Of a stretch of DNA of 64,000 bases, positions 1 to 9,381 are shown one piece after another. The notes below the pieces were generated by a model, which saw only the letters and a program-made list of their open reading frames with translations, ran no database searches and had not been told where the DNA came from. The DNA comes from an uncultured Opitutales bacterium. GTDB lineage: Bacteria; Verrucomicrobiota; Verrucomicrobiia; Opitutales; Intestinicryptomonadaceae. The DNA lies in contig URJY01000006.1 of the NCBI GenBank assembly GCA_900548275.1, forward strand, positions 1-64,000, in the 5' to 3' direction. Every line of letters begins with the position of its first letter. Position 1 is the stretch's first letter. Position numbers and translations under genes: made by a program.

Positions 1-852
1 GAGCCAGAAGTGGGCGGTATTGCCGCTCTTCTGGATTAGGCGCATACTTGCGTTTGCGTGGTCGGTGTAGCCCAAATCGTTCGAGCACGCGCCGACTACG
101 TAGACGTATGTGCCCTGCACGCCCCTGCCCGAAATGTCGATGATTGCGGGCTTGTTCGGCGAAACGTTTATCGCGCCGTTGCCGTTTTTGCCGTCGGCGA
201 AGCGGAACTTCATTTTGTTGAATTCGAAATCGCCTGCGGGCAGTTTTTTCATCGCGGTAAGACCGCCCTTTGTGCCGTCGAGCGGGATGTTCGCGTATTT
301 GGAAATGTCAACGGTGTACGTGCCGTCCCACTTTGCGGGGACTTTCGCCTCGACGGTGATTGTCAACGGTTCGCCTTTTTTGCCGTCGACCGCGTAGGTT
401 ATGCGCTTGGAATACGTTGCGATTGCGCCGTTTTGCGAATAGAGCGCGTAGTCGTGCCCTGCGGGTTTGCCGTTGACGAGCAGGTTTCTGAAATACGTGC
501 GGTTGTCGAGGACGTTGCGTTTGGAATCGCGCGCGAAGTTGCTTCGCAGGTGTATAGTTACGACGCCGTCGGCGGTCGGGATGACCGTCGCGCCCACCTT
601 CGTCCATTTATCCGAAACGGCGGGTTTCGATGCGGAAACGTTCTTTTTCGCGTCGACTCCGAACCATTGTGCGTGTTGCACCCACGTTTTTTCGACTTTT
701 GCGCCAATCGAAAGTTCGTCTTTTGCGGAAACCCAAAGTTCCGCTTGGTGCGTTTTAATTTCTTCGGCAACAAGCGATTGCGCAAACACGCAAACGGCGA
801 AAAATGCGCCGACAATTCCCCCTGTCAGTGTAGCAAGTGTAGGTCTTTTCAT
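1..852 (-). CDS. Secreted protein of unknown function (3' part beyond window)
   Basis: An open minus-strand frame runs from an ATG at 850-852 to the window edge without a stop (284 codons visible). It begins MKRPTLATLTGGIVGAFFAV and continues into VCVFAQSL, a clear Sec signal peptide, so the product is exported. The mature part is rich in short beta-type segments (for example YAVDGKKGEPLTITVEAKVP) and has no catalytic motif I recognise; it could be a carbohydrate- or surface-associated beta-sandwich protein. The gene is divergent from gpmI, with a 156-base shared upstream region. The frame is supported by the signal peptide and continuity; the function is unknown. Confidence 0.75.
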   Translation of the reverse strand, partial: MKRPTLATLTGGIVGAFFAVCVFAQSLVAEEIKTHQAELWVSAKDELSIGAKVEKTWVQHAQWFGVDAKKNVSASKPAVSDKWTKVGATVIPTADGVVTIHLRSNFARDSKRNVLDNRTYFRNLLVNGKPAGHDYALYSQNGAIATYSKRITYAVDGKKGEPLTITVEAKVPAKWDGTYTVDISKYANIPLDGTKGGLTAMKKLPAGDFEFNKMKFRFADGKNGNGAINVSPNKPAIIDISGRGVQGTYVYVVGACSNDLGYTDHANASMRLIQKSGNTAHFWL

Positions 853-1008
853 AATAATACTCCGTGTGTAAGAAATGAACGCTACCCGATTGCCGCCCGT
901 TATGCAATCCTTTTCTATTTCCGTCCGATTCCGCGCCGCAAATTTGGGCTTAAAATAGTGTTGCGCCTACCGATAATTGTGTTTCAATACACTGCAATTT
1001 TTTAGCTT

Positions 1009-2583
1009 ATGAACGGAGTAAAAAGACCTGTTATATTGGTAATCAGAGACGGCTGGGGCGAAAACCACGACAGCTCGCTCGACAAATTCAACGCTGTAAA
1101 ATTGGCGAATGCGCCGTTTTGCAAAATGCTCTCGAAAAAATGGCCGCGCACGGAAATTGCCGCCTGCGGGCTTCAGGTGGGTCTGCCCGAAGGCATTATG
1201 GGCAACAGTGAGGTCGGGCACCAGAACATCGGTGCGGGTCGCATCGTAGACCAGGAAATCGTCCGCATCGACAAGGGCTTCCAGACGGGTTCGGTTCTCG
1301 AAAGCCCCGTGCTCAAGCAGGTATTCGAAAAGCTCGACAACGGCGGCGCGCTCCACCTCTTCGGGCTTTGTTCCGACGCGGGCGTGCACTCAATGCTCCG
1401 CCACCTCTACAGCCTCCTGAAAATCTGCGCCGACAAAAAGTACGACAAGGTTTTCCTCCACGCGTTCACCGACGGGCGCGACACTCCCCCCACGAGCGGC
1501 TTGGGCTTCATCCGCGAGGTCGAAGGAAAGATGAAGGAATACGGGGTCGGCAAGGTCGCTTCGGTAATCGGCAGATTCTGGGCGATGGACAGAGACAAGC
1601 GTTGGGACAGAGTGGAAAAAGCGTACGACTGTCTCGTGGGCACGAAGGCGGAAGCCGCCGTTTCGAATGCCGAAGACGCGTTCAAGAACTACTACGAAAA
1701 GCCCGCCGCCGACAATATGCAGGGCGACGAATTTATCGTTCCCACTTGGATTGAGGAAAACGGCAAGCCCATCGGCAGAATCGCAGACGGCGACGCCGTA
1801 ATTTTCTTCAACTTCCGCGGCGACCGTCCGCGCGAATTGACAAGCGCGTTCATCGACAAGGGTTTCGACGGTTTTGTCCGCTCGAAGACTCCCCAGACTT
1901 TCTTCGTTACGATGACGGAGTACAAAGTGGGTCTCTGCCCGAATGTGCTCTTCCCGAAGCCGCCCAAGATGGTAAACATTCTCGGCGAGTATGTTTCGAA
2001 CAAGGGTCTTGCGCAGTTGCGTTGTGCCGAAACCGAAAAGTTTGCGCACGTAACGTTCTTCTTCAACGACTATCGCGAAGAGCCTTTCAGGGGCGAAGAC
2101 CGCATTCTTATCGACTCGCCGCGCGACGTTCAGACCTACGACCAGAAGCCCGAAATGAGTGCTCCCGCCGTAGCCGACGCCGTTGTAAAGGCAATCGACG
2201 AGAATAAGTATGCCCTCATTGTCGTGAACTTTGCGAACGGCGATATGGTCGGGCACACGGGCAATTTGCCCGCCGCGGTCAAGGCTGTCGAAACCGTCGA
2301 CAAGTGTGTCGAGAAGATTGCCAATGCCGCCGACAAGTTCGGTGCGGCGTTGGTTGTCACCGCCGACCACGGCAACAGCGACCAGCTCTTTGAGCCGTCG
2401 ATAAACGAGCCGCACACGCGCCACACGATGAATCCCGTTGAGGTTGTCGTTTACGGCAAGGGTCTTGAAGGTTTGAAGATGCGCGCGGGCGGCACGCTCG
2501 GCGACATTGCCCCCACGGTTCTCCAGTTGATGGGCTTGAAAAAACCCGAAGAAATGACGGGAATATCCCTAATCACCCAATAG
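1009..2583 (+). CDS. gpmI: 2,3-bisphosphoglycerate-independent phosphoglycerate mutase
   Basis: Interconverts 3- and 2-phosphoglycerate in glycolysis and gluconeogenesis in the cytosol with a metal-dependent phosphoserine intermediate. The 524-residue product has the usual family length (about 510-550). Visible motifs are the N-terminal metal-binding DGWG (D14), the phospho-acceptor serine in IMGNSEVGH (S67), [11 protein letters not shown], the metal-binding GDMVGHTGN, and [10 protein letters not shown] near the C-terminus. The gene is apparently monocistronic: it stands alone, followed at once by palindromic repeats that could end transcription. Confidence 0.96.
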   Translation: MNGVKRPVILVIRDGWGENHDSSLDKFNAVKLANAPFCKMLSKKWPRTEIAACGLQVGLPEGIMGNSEVGHQNIGAGRIVDQEIVRIDKGFQTGSVLESPVLKQVFEKLDNGGALHLFGLCSDAGVHSMLRHLYSLLKICADKKYDKVFLHAFTDGRDTPPTSGLGFIREVEGKMKEYGVGKVASVIGRFWAMDRDKRWDRVEKAYDCLVGTKAEAAVSNAEDAFKNYYEKPAADNMQGDEFIVPTWIEENGKPIGRIADGDAVIFFNFRGDRPRELTSAFIDKGFDGFVRSKTPQTFFVTMTEYKVGLCPNVLFPKPPKMVNILGEYVSNKGLAQLRCAETEKFAHVTFFFNDYREEPFRGEDRILIDSPRDVQTYDQKPEMSAPAVADAVVKAIDENKYALIVVNFANGDMVGHTGNLPAAVKAVETVDKCVEKIANAADKFGAALVVTADHGNSDQLFEPSINEPHTRHTMNPVEVVVYGKGLEGLKMRAGGTLGDIAPTVLQLMGLKKPEEMTGISLITQ

Positions 2584-2706
2584 CAGGCTGCAGCCTGCAC
2601 GGCTACGGAACTTCGTTCCTCTCTGTGATACTTCGGCGGCAACTATAGTTGCCGCCTTTTGTGTATAAGAACGCATTGAGCGGCGGAATGCCGCTCAATG
2701 GCTTTG
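2583..2706. repeat. Modular palindrome mosaic, copy 1
   Basis: Immediately after the gpmI stop lie four palindromes in series: GCAGGCTGCAGCCTGC (2583-2598), GGAAC-TTC-GTTCC (2607-2619), a 22-bp perfect palindrome with core ACTATAGT (2635-2656) followed by TTTTGTGTATAAG, and CATTGAGCGGC/GCCGCTCAATG (2674-2700) followed by GCTTTG. The same modules recur in the same order at 56626-56770, with different stem sequences that still pair. Each stem followed by T-runs could also act as a gpmI terminator. Confidence 0.85.
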
Positions 2707-2723
2707 TTGGATTGAACTTATTT

Positions 2724-2991
2724 AATGAAAAATGAATAATGAATAATGAATAATTGGGGCGCGAACGCGCCCTCGACTCTCGCAGGCGAATTTCTTTGCT
2801 TTAATCGCTCGCTTGAAGTTTGCAGATAGTTCGAGTTTTTCAGGACAACTGAAACGTCGGAACTTATATTGGAAAATTCCAATTCTTCAAGCCACCCACC
2901 GTAACAAGGTGAAACACCAGTGAGACAATAGGGTTTGCCCGCAAAGCGGTGCAAACCCCAATTATTCATTATTCATTATTCATTTTTCATT
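2724..2991. mobile_element. MITE-like element with 36-bp perfect terminal inverted repeats
   Basis: Positions 2724-2759 and 2956-2991 are exact reverse complements over 36 bp (start AATGAAAAATGAATAATG, end TTGGGG). The outer part of each arm contains tandem AATGAATA-type heptamers. The 196-bp interior has no convincing gene but contains several hairpins, including GGGTTTGC/GCAAACCC with an inner CCGC/GCGG (about 2930-2958) and GGTG-AAA-CACC. No transposase is present and no target-site duplication is obvious. It may be a non-autonomous transposable element or a structured RNA module; the identity is unknown. Confidence 0.6.
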
Positions 2992-3205
2992 CTACAGCTC
3001 CTACCGTCGCGTGGGTTCTTTTGGCGTTATGAATGTACGCCAAAATTCATTCTACAGCTCCTATCGTCGCGATTCTTGTTGTTCTTTCAGCGTTTATCAT
3101 AAACGCTGAAATTCATTCTTGTGCCGTTATAAATGTACGGCACAATTCATTCCACAGTTCCTACCGTCGCGCGGTGAGTTCGCCGCTATAAACGTACGGC
3201 GCAAT
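2986..3205. repeat. Tandem array of hairpins separated by a conserved 26-bp spacer
   Basis: A 26-bp spacer beginning TTCATTC(T/C)ACAG and ending CGTCGCG occurs at 2986-3011, 3046-3071 and 3146-3171. The segments between spacers are hairpins with different but self-complementary arms: TTTTGGCGT/ACGCCAAAA (3019-3045), TTTCAGCGTTTAT/ATAAACGCTGAAA (3085-3111), TTGTGCCGT/ACGGCACAA (3119-3145) and a weaker one at 3179-3204. The last hairpin abuts the mrdA stop codon, so on the minus strand the array is the 3' trailer of the mre operon. Confidence 0.85.
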
Positions 3206-5119
3206 TCACTCCGCTGTCGTCTCGGGGTGGAAATATTTTTGGAATGCCGCCTTTGCTATCGGGGCTGCCGTTTTGCCGCCGCCTACGTCCCCCGGTTCTT
3301 CGCCCTCGACCACAACGCTGATTGCAACTTCGGGCGCGTCGGCGGGCGCGAATGCAATCAGCCACGCAAGCGTGAGTTTCCGTCCGTTGACCGAAACCTG
3401 TGCCGTGCCCGACTTTGCCGCAACTTTTACGCCCCCGATTGCCGCGCGTCTGCACGTTCCGCGTTCGACCGCCGCGAGCATTCCCGCGACAATCGTATCG
3501 TACTGCGATTTTGTGAGCGGAATTTTTTCCGCCCCGTGGTATTTCGAATCGGTTATGCGGTTGGGGTCGTGTAGCATCGAAACTTTCGTGCGCGTTTCGC
3601 CCCTTGCGAACGACGCCGTAAACGCCGCAACCTGCAGCGGGGTAAAGAGCATATAGCCCTGTCCTATCGACGAATTTGCGGTATCGCCGTTTGTCCACGG
3701 ACCGTCGTACTGGCGGCGTTTTTTCTTGAAGTCGGGCGTGGCGACAATCGTCCTGCGCCAAGAGTCCTCCTTTTTCAGCTCGATACCCGTGGACTCGCCG
3801 AAGCCGAAAGTTTTCGCCACGTCCGCGATTGTTTCGATGCCCGTATCAATGCCCGTTTCGTAGAAGTAGACGTTGCAGCTGTGCGCGAGCGCGCCTATCA
3901 AATCGAGGTTTCCGTGTCCGTAGCGGCTGTTGCACGGGAAGATTCGCGAGCCGACCCTGTAGCCGCCCGAGCACGTTTTTACGCTGTTTTCGTCGATTGC
4001 CCCCGACATCAGCCCAGCCGCCGCGGTTACGACTTTAAAGGTCGACCCCGGGGGGTAAAGCCCCGATGTCGCCCTGTTTAGCCACGCGCCGCGCTCGGTT
4101 ATTTCGGCGTCGACTTTGTGCGTGATGTAGGGGGTCAGCGAGTTCGGGTCGTAGCTCGGGCGCGAGACGAGCGCAATTACCTCTCCCGTTTTTACGTCGA
4201 GCATAACCGCCGCGCCTTTGCGCTCGCCGAAAGCGTCTTCAATCGCCTGTTGGACTTCGATGTCGAGCGAAGTCTGCACGTCGCCGCCCTTTGTCGGCGG
4301 GATGTCAAGAACGTTTTCGTACTTGTAGCCCGCCAAATCTACAATCCAGATTTTCGCGCCGCTTTTGCCCGAAAGTTTTTCGTCGAAAGCCGACTCTATT
4401 CCCGACCGCCCTATCGTCGGTACAATGGCGTAGGTGCGCAGGTCGCCCCCCGGGATTTGCGAGATGTCGTCGTCGAAGTTGTTTGCCACGTAGCCGAGCG
4501 CGTGCGATGCGACATCGCCGTACGGATAGTAGCGCGACGTTCCCGTATAGATTTGAATGGGCGAATCCACGGGAATGCGTTCGGCAAGGATTGCGTGTTC
4601 GCGGGCGGTCAGATTCTTTACGAGCGGCAGGGGCAGAAGCTGTTTTTGGGCGAAGTGTTTGTTGTAGTCGGCAATGCCGAGTTTGTAGTCGGTGCCGAGA
4701 ATTTCGTTTACCTGCCCGAGATACCGCCCGAGCACGTTCGAGCGCGCGTTTTCGGCGATTGCCGCGTAGTCGGGACGTTCCTTCGAATCGACGGTTCGCA
4801 GGCGTTCAAGCTCTATTTTTTTAAGTCTGAAATACTCCTCGCGGAACTCCTTTCGGATGTCGTTGAAGTAGACTACCGCCGAAAAAATCGGCGCGTTCGT
4901 TACGATAAGTTTGCCGTTGCGGTCGTAGATGTCGCCGCGCGTACCGGGTTCGATTACGCGGCGCATACTCTGGCGTTCGCCGCACTCCACGTAGTAGTCG
5001 TACAGATAAATCTGGCGGTATGCAAGCGCGCCGATTAGAAACAGAAAGGCAAACCCGAAAGCCCAGTAAAAAAACGGGATTCGCGGATTTTTCTTCGAAT
5101 ATACGTCATCGCCCTTCAT
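3206..5119 (-). CDS. mrdA: Penicillin-binding protein 2 (peptidoglycan D,D-transpeptidase, elongasome)
   Basis: Cross-links peptidoglycan during lateral wall growth as partner of the MreBCD complex, anchored in the inner membrane with its catalytic domain in the periplasm. The 637-residue product has one N-terminal membrane segment (about 15-35), a PBP dimerisation domain (about 50-260, with the GTRGDIYDRNG motif) and a transpeptidase domain. The catalytic triad motifs are all present: S359-T-F-K362, S414-C-N416 and K569-S-G-T. It is the last gene of mreB-mreC-mreD-mrdA and its ATG overlaps the mreD stop by one base. No rodA follows; the hairpin array comes next. Confidence 0.95.
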   Translation of the reverse strand: MKGDDVYSKKNPRIPFFYWAFGFAFLFLIGALAYRQIYLYDYYVECGERQSMRRVIEPGTRGDIYDRNGKLIVTNAPIFSAVVYFNDIRKEFREEYFRLKKIELERLRTVDSKERPDYAAIAENARSNVLGRYLGQVNEILGTDYKLGIADYNKHFAQKQLLPLPLVKNLTAREHAILAERIPVDSPIQIYTGTSRYYPYGDVASHALGYVANNFDDDISQIPGGDLRTYAIVPTIGRSGIESAFDEKLSGKSGAKIWIVDLAGYKYENVLDIPPTKGGDVQTSLDIEVQQAIEDAFGERKGAAVMLDVKTGEVIALVSRPSYDPNSLTPYITHKVDAEITERGAWLNRATSGLYPPGSTFKVVTAAAGLMSGAIDENSVKTCSGGYRVGSRIFPCNSRYGHGNLDLIGALAHSCNVYFYETGIDTGIETIADVAKTFGFGESTGIELKKEDSWRRTIVATPDFKKKRRQYDGPWTNGDTANSSIGQGYMLFTPLQVAAFTASFARGETRTKVSMLHDPNRITDSKYHGAEKIPLTKSQYDTIVAGMLAAVERGTCRRAAIGGVKVAAKSGTAQVSVNGRKLTLAWLIAFAPADAPEVAISVVVEGEEPGDVGGGKTAAPIAKAAFQKYFHPETTAE

Positions 5120-5637
5120 CAGTCCTCTCCGTTAATGGACATCTGCCGTCCCGAAATGTTCGCGATTGACACGGGCAAAAGCACGGCGAACCGTCCCACG
5201 AAAAGCAGCGAAACCGCCGAAACGAACGCGTCAGCCGACACCCTCGCCACGTATTCGAAAAAGCCCGAAGAACCCGAGTAGAAAAATATCGAATAAAAGA
5301 ACAGCAAAATTATGTTCAGAACCTCCGTAAGCGCCGTAATCGAGAACCAGTCGCACGCCCTGAATCTGAAGCGCATAGAGTGCACTGCGGCGGCTGCCGC
5401 CATCCACATAGCCGCCGTAAGCCCCGCGCGCACACCCGTTGTCGCCTCGCACAGAAAAGCCGACGCCGCCACGACCGCAAGCATGGGCAGGAAGTCGAGA
5501 AACAACGCCGCCGAAACGATGAAAATTGCGGGAACGGATATGTACAAAACGGGCGCAAGTTCCGAATTTACCGCCGACAGCACGTAAACGAAGCAGACGT
5601 TCACAAGCAGTACAATGTATATGCGCAAGTCGAACAT
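5119..5637 (-). CDS. mreD: Rod shape-determining protein MreD
   Basis: Integral inner-membrane component of the elongasome linking MreC, MreB and PBP2. The 172-residue product is almost wholly hydrophobic, with about five predicted membrane segments (for example IVLLVNVCFVYVLSAV and ILLFFYSIFFYSG), matching the size and character of MreD. Sequence conservation in this family is poor, so the call rests largely on its position between mreC and mrdA. Start and stop overlap both neighbours by one base, indicating translational coupling. Confidence 0.85.
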   Translation of the reverse strand: MFDLRIYIVLLVNVCFVYVLSAVNSELAPVLYISVPAIFIVSAALFLDFLPMLAVVAASAFLCEATTGVRAGLTAAMWMAAAAAVHSMRFRFRACDWFSITALTEVLNIILLFFYSIFFYSGSSGFFEYVARVSADAFVSAVSLLFVGRFAVLLPVSIANISGRQMSINGED

Positions 5638-6476
5638 CAGTCAATTTTAACCTGTGATACTGGGACGAGAACCGCAACCTCCCGCAGGGATGAAAGCGAT
5701 TCGGGCAGATTCACCTTGCCCGATTTGAAAATGCCGTCGGGTTCGGGCACGAGCGATACCACTTCGCCTATCAGTATGCCCTCGGGAAATGTTCCCGCGA
5801 GCGACGAAGTTACAAGGCGCAGCGGCGACTTCGCGCTTGCCGAAAGGTCGGCGGGCGCGTCGAAAACCTCTCCGTGCGCCCCCTGTATCGAAAGCGAACC
5901 CGCCCCCTGATAGATTATCGGGCGTTCGTCGCCCTCGATATGCGCCGCCATTCTGAATTTGCGGCTGCTTGCAAGCTCGACGACCGAAGTGTACGAATCG
6001 ACCTTGACGACGCGCCCGACAACGCCGCCGCCGCAAATGACGGCGTACCCCTCCCTTATTCCGTGGCGTTTGCCTTTGCGGATTGTGATGTGCTGCCACC
6101 ACGCGCTGATGTCGCGCCGACAAACTCGGGCGACCTCCATCTTGAATTTTTCCTGCGACGGAAGATTGAGGACTTTCTCGAGCCGCGAAAGCCTGTCGCG
6201 CAGAATCTGGTTCTCGCGCATTTTCAGTTCGTAGGCGGAATTGAGCCGCGCCAAGTCGCGCCCCGCCTCGATTAGCTCGCGCTTCGAGTTCGACGACAAG
6301 CTCCAGAATTTCTCCAAATCGCCGAGCTGCGACGGAATCGCGTCGAGCGGCGCGCGGAACTCTTCGAACAACCCGCCTACCGAGTTTCTGAACGCCGTCG
6401 GCGCGAACAGGCACAAGAGAATTGCGGCGGCGAATACCGCCACATTCCGCAGTGCCGTGAATCTGCGCCAACGCAT
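5637..6476 (-). CDS. mreC: Rod shape-determining protein MreC
   Basis: Periplasmic scaffold of the elongasome that binds PBP2 and MreD. The 279-residue product has an N-terminal membrane anchor (VAVFAAAILLCLFAPTAF), then a heptad-like coiled-coil stretch (about 60-95, ELIEAGRDLARLNSAYELK), then the beta-rich MreC core with the typical GVVGRVVKVDSYTSVVELAS segment followed by PIIYQGAG. The length is normal. It lies 20 bases downstream of mreB and overlaps mreD by one base. Confidence 0.95.
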   Translation of the reverse strand: MRWRRFTALRNVAVFAAAILLCLFAPTAFRNSVGGLFEEFRAPLDAIPSQLGDLEKFWSLSSNSKRELIEAGRDLARLNSAYELKMRENQILRDRLSRLEKVLNLPSQEKFKMEVARVCRRDISAWWQHITIRKGKRHGIREGYAVICGGGVVGRVVKVDSYTSVVELASSRKFRMAAHIEGDERPIIYQGAGSLSIQGAHGEVFDAPADLSASAKSPLRLVTSSLAGTFPEGILIGEVVSLVPEPDGIFKSGKVNLPESLSSLREVAVLVPVSQVKID

Positions 6477-6496
6477 AGTTCGGGATTACGAAAAAA

Positions 6497-7513
6497 TTAC
6501 GAATTGTCTTTTGTCCAAAATTCGTAGTTTTGGAGAACCGCGCCCGTGCCGTTTACGACCGCCCGCAGGGGGTCGTCGGCAACAAAGCACGGCAGCTGTG
6601 TCTTTTCGGTTATACGCAGGTTGAGGTTGCGGATTAGCGCGCCGCCGCCCGCAAGGACTATGCCGCGGTTTACCAAGTCGCCGCTGAGTTCGGGCGGGAT
6701 TTCGCCGAGAACTTCGTGGATGACGTTCGTAATCTGGTTGAAGGCGTCGGAAAGAGCCTCGCGGATTTCCTGCGACGAAACGTAGAGCGTTTTCGGAAGC
6801 CCCGAAACCGCGTCGCGCCCCTTGACCTCCCAAGTAAGCTCCTTGTCGAGCGGGAACGCCGAACCGATGTTTATCTTAATTTCCTCGGCTGTGCGCTCGC
6901 CTATGATGAGGTTGTAGGCGCGCTTCATATACTGGACAATGCAGTTGTCGAACTCGTCGCCGCCGATTCTTATGCTGCGCGACTTTACGATGTTCGAAAG
7001 CGAAATCACCGCAACTTCGGTAGTGCCGCCGCCGATGTCTACAATCATACTCGCGTTCGGCTCTTCGATGGGAAGCCCAACGCCGATTGCCGCCATAAGC
7101 GGTTCCTCCTTGATACACACCGAGCGCGCGCCCGCGTGGATTGCCGACTCCTGCACGGCGCGGCGTTCAACTTCGGTAATGCCCGAGGGCACAGCCACCA
7201 CAACGCGCGGCTGGATAAAGCTGTACTGCTTCGAGGCTTTTTCGATGAAATAGCTGAGCATCATTTCGGTAATTTCGAAGTCGGCGATGACGCCCACTTT
7301 CATCGGGCGGATTGCCGTGATGTTTCCGGGGGTTTTGCCGAGCATTTTCTTCGCCTTTTCGCCGACCGCCACAACCTTTTTCGTGTTGTTGTAGACTGCC
7401 ACAACGCTCGGTTCGCTCATTACAACCCCCGAGTCCTTAACGTACACGAGCGTGTTTGCCGTGCCGAGGTCGATACCGATGTCGTTCGAAAGAAAACCCT
7501 TGATCATTGACAT
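6497..7513 (-). CDS. mreB: Rod shape-determining protein MreB (bacterial actin)
   Basis: Actin-like ATPase that forms membrane-associated filaments directing rod-shaped growth. The 338-residue product is the expected size and carries the actin-fold phosphate loops IGIDLGTANT (about 12-21) and MIVDIGGGTTEVAVISL, plus the adenosine motif VLAGGGALIRNL near the C-terminus. It is the first gene of the minus-strand mreBCD-mrdA operon; the 129-base gap to divergent dsbD should hold promoters for both directions. Confidence 0.97.
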   Translation of the reverse strand: MSMIKGFLSNDIGIDLGTANTLVYVKDSGVVMSEPSVVAVYNNTKKVVAVGEKAKKMLGKTPGNITAIRPMKVGVIADFEITEMMLSYFIEKASKQYSFIQPRVVVAVPSGITEVERRAVQESAIHAGARSVCIKEEPLMAAIGVGLPIEEPNASMIVDIGGGTTEVAVISLSNIVKSRSIRIGGDEFDNCIVQYMKRAYNLIIGERTAEEIKINIGSAFPLDKELTWEVKGRDAVSGLPKTLYVSSQEIREALSDAFNQITNVIHEVLGEIPPELSGDLVNRGIVLAGGGALIRNLNLRITEKTQLPCFVADDPLRAVVNGTGAVLQNYEFWTKDNS

Positions 7514-7642
7514 AAAATTTCCGATTTTTTGCGATTGATATTAAGCTTTGCGGGACTGGATTTTTCGACTTTCCAAACCAACCCCCAATCCGATTAAATA
7601 AATAAATCGTTCTTCTCCGCCCGATTGTCAACATTTATTACT

Positions 7643-9355
7643 ATGAAAACCCTTTCGAAAACGCTTATTTTACTGTTATTTTTCGCGCAATATGCCGCCG
7701 CCGCCGTCGTCGGATTTTCAGTAGAGCCGCAGACTGCCGAAATATCGGCGGAAAAGCCCGCGCAGATAACCCTGAAACTGTCGGTAAAAGACGGTTGGCA
7801 CATCTACGGAAAATCGGCGCAGACGGGATCGCCGACGGTGTTCGATTTTTCGCTGCCGAAGGACTTCCGCCTCGACTCGCTCGAATGGCAGCCCGAAAAG
7901 ACGTTCGAATTTATGGGCGCGAAGTTCGGCGGCTACGACGGCGAGGTTCTTGTTAAGGCGAAAATCTCCGCCTCCGAAAACGTCGATGTGCCGAAAAACT
8001 TTTCGGCAAAAGTCTCGGCGAGCTGGCTTGCGTGTTCCGACACCTGCGTACCCGAGAGCGCGTCGGCGGGCTTCGAACTGCTGCAGATTCCCGCAGAAAA
8101 ACCGTCCGCGCCGTCGCCCGAAATATCGGAATCGGACGGCGCAAAGGCGGGCTTTTTCGCCGTTCTCGCCGCCGCGTTTCTGGGCGGGTTGATACTCAAT
8201 TTGATGCCGTGCGTCTTTCCCGTCTTGGGGATAAAGATAATCTCGTTTGCAAAGTCCGCCAACGGCTCGCGCTCGGCTGCCGTTCTGAATGCGCTGTGCT
8301 ACGCGGGCGGAATTGTCGCGACGTTTCTGCTTCTGGCTGCCGTTTTGCTCGGGCTGCGCTCGGGCGGCGAAAGTCTTGGATGGGGCTTCCAGTTGCAGAA
8401 CCCGATTTTTTCGTCGCTTATGGCATTGCTGTTTTTCGCGATGGCTCTGAGCTTTGCGGGGGTTTTCGAAATCGGCGCGGGGCTGACGGGCTTTGCGGGA
8501 CTCGGCGGGCGCGTGGCGAACAAGTACGCGCAGGCGGCTCTCTCGGGCGCACTGGCGGTTCTTGTGGCAAGCCCCTGCACCGCGCCGTTTATGGGAAGCG
8601 CGCTCGGGGTCGCGCTGTCGGGCGGCGTCTCGGCGTGGGAATCGCTTGCGGTTTTCGTGTTTCTCGGGTTGGGGATGGCGTCGCCGTACGTAGTTTTGTC
8701 GGCAATGCCCAACGCGAAAAAATATCTGCCGAAAGCGGGCGCGTGGATGGAAAGGCTCAAGCAGATTCTATCGATTCCGCTTTTCGCAACGGTAGCGTGG
8801 CTCGTGTGGCTCTACGGCAGACAGACGGAATCGCTCGGATACATTCTCGCGGCGTTGTTCGTATTGGCGGCGGGGCTTCGGGTATACGGAGTATGCGCGC
8901 AACCCCACAGACAGAGGACTACAAGGCGTTCCGCGATAGTCGCCGCACTCCTTGCGGTTGCCGTTGCAATAGGTTTGTGTGTTGCGGGAACGCGCGGAGA
9001 CAATACCGCCGCCGCGCCCGCCGAAAACGCGTGGAGTGCCGAAAAAGTCGCTCGCCTGCGGGCTGAGGGCAAAAGCGTGTACGTCGATTTCACTGCGGCG
9101 TGGTGCCTTACCTGCCAGTACAACAAGACCGTTCTGCGCTCGCCGAAAATCGAAAGGCTCTTCGCCGAAAGGGGCGTAAAAATGCTCGTCGCCGACTGGA
9201 CTAACAAGGACGAAACGATAGCACGGGAACTCGAAAAATACGGACGCGCGGGCGTGCCGCTGAACCTGCTGTTTCCGCCGAAAGGGGAAGCTGCGGTTCT
9301 GCCCGCAGTGCTGACGGAACAGGCGGTCATCGAAGCGGTTGACAAAATCAAATAA
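7643..9355 (+). CDS. dsbD: Thiol:disulfide interchange protein DsbD
   Basis: Moves electrons from cytoplasmic thioredoxin across the inner membrane to periplasmic thiol proteins. Three modules are visible in 570 residues: a signal peptide and N-terminal immunoglobulin-like domain (about 20-150) with the redox pair in WLACSDTC, a polytopic core with eight or so membrane segments and the paired cysteines in LMPCVFPV and ASPCTAPF, and a C-terminal thioredoxin fold with WCLTC (C488/C491). The ATG at 7643 is chosen because it starts the signal peptide ([16 protein letters not shown]); an upstream in-frame TTG at 7625 is less likely. lysA follows after 26 bases. Confidence 0.94.
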   Translation: MKTLSKTLILLLFFAQYAAAAVVGFSVEPQTAEISAEKPAQITLKLSVKDGWHIYGKSAQTGSPTVFDFSLPKDFRLDSLEWQPEKTFEFMGAKFGGYDGEVLVKAKISASENVDVPKNFSAKVSASWLACSDTCVPESASAGFELLQIPAEKPSAPSPEISESDGAKAGFFAVLAAAFLGGLILNLMPCVFPVLGIKIISFAKSANGSRSAAVLNALCYAGGIVATFLLLAAVLLGLRSGGESLGWGFQLQNPIFSSLMALLFFAMALSFAGVFEIGAGLTGFAGLGGRVANKYAQAALSGALAVLVASPCTAPFMGSALGVALSGGVSAWESLAVFVFLGLGMASPYVVLSAMPNAKKYLPKAGAWMERLKQILSIPLFATVAWLVWLYGRQTESLGYILAALFVLAAGLRVYGVCAQPHRQRTTRRSAIVAALLAVAVAIGLCVAGTRGDNTAAAPAENAWSAEKVARLRAEGKSVYVDFTAAWCLTCQYNKTVLRSPKIERLFAERGVKMLVADWTNKDETIARELEKYGRAGVPLNLLFPPKGEAAVLPAVLTEQAVIEAVDKIK

Positions 9356-9381
9356 AAGTCCATATTGGTTCGCCTGTATTT

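Noticed and set aside
58..1005. Long plus-strand open frame at the left edge
   Set aside because: It is antisense to the signal-peptide-bearing minus-strand gene, has a Val/Arg/Phe-rich composition typical of shadow frames in this codon-biased genome, and overlaps the promoter region of gpmI.
2718..2969. 83-codon minus-strand frame inside the MITE-like element
   Set aside because: Its ends are just translations of the inverted repeat (FIIHYSFF) and the interior shows no coding character.
2986..3205. CRISPR-like alternation of constant and variable units
   Set aside because: The variable units are self-complementary hairpins, the repeats are few and diverged, and there are no cas genes.
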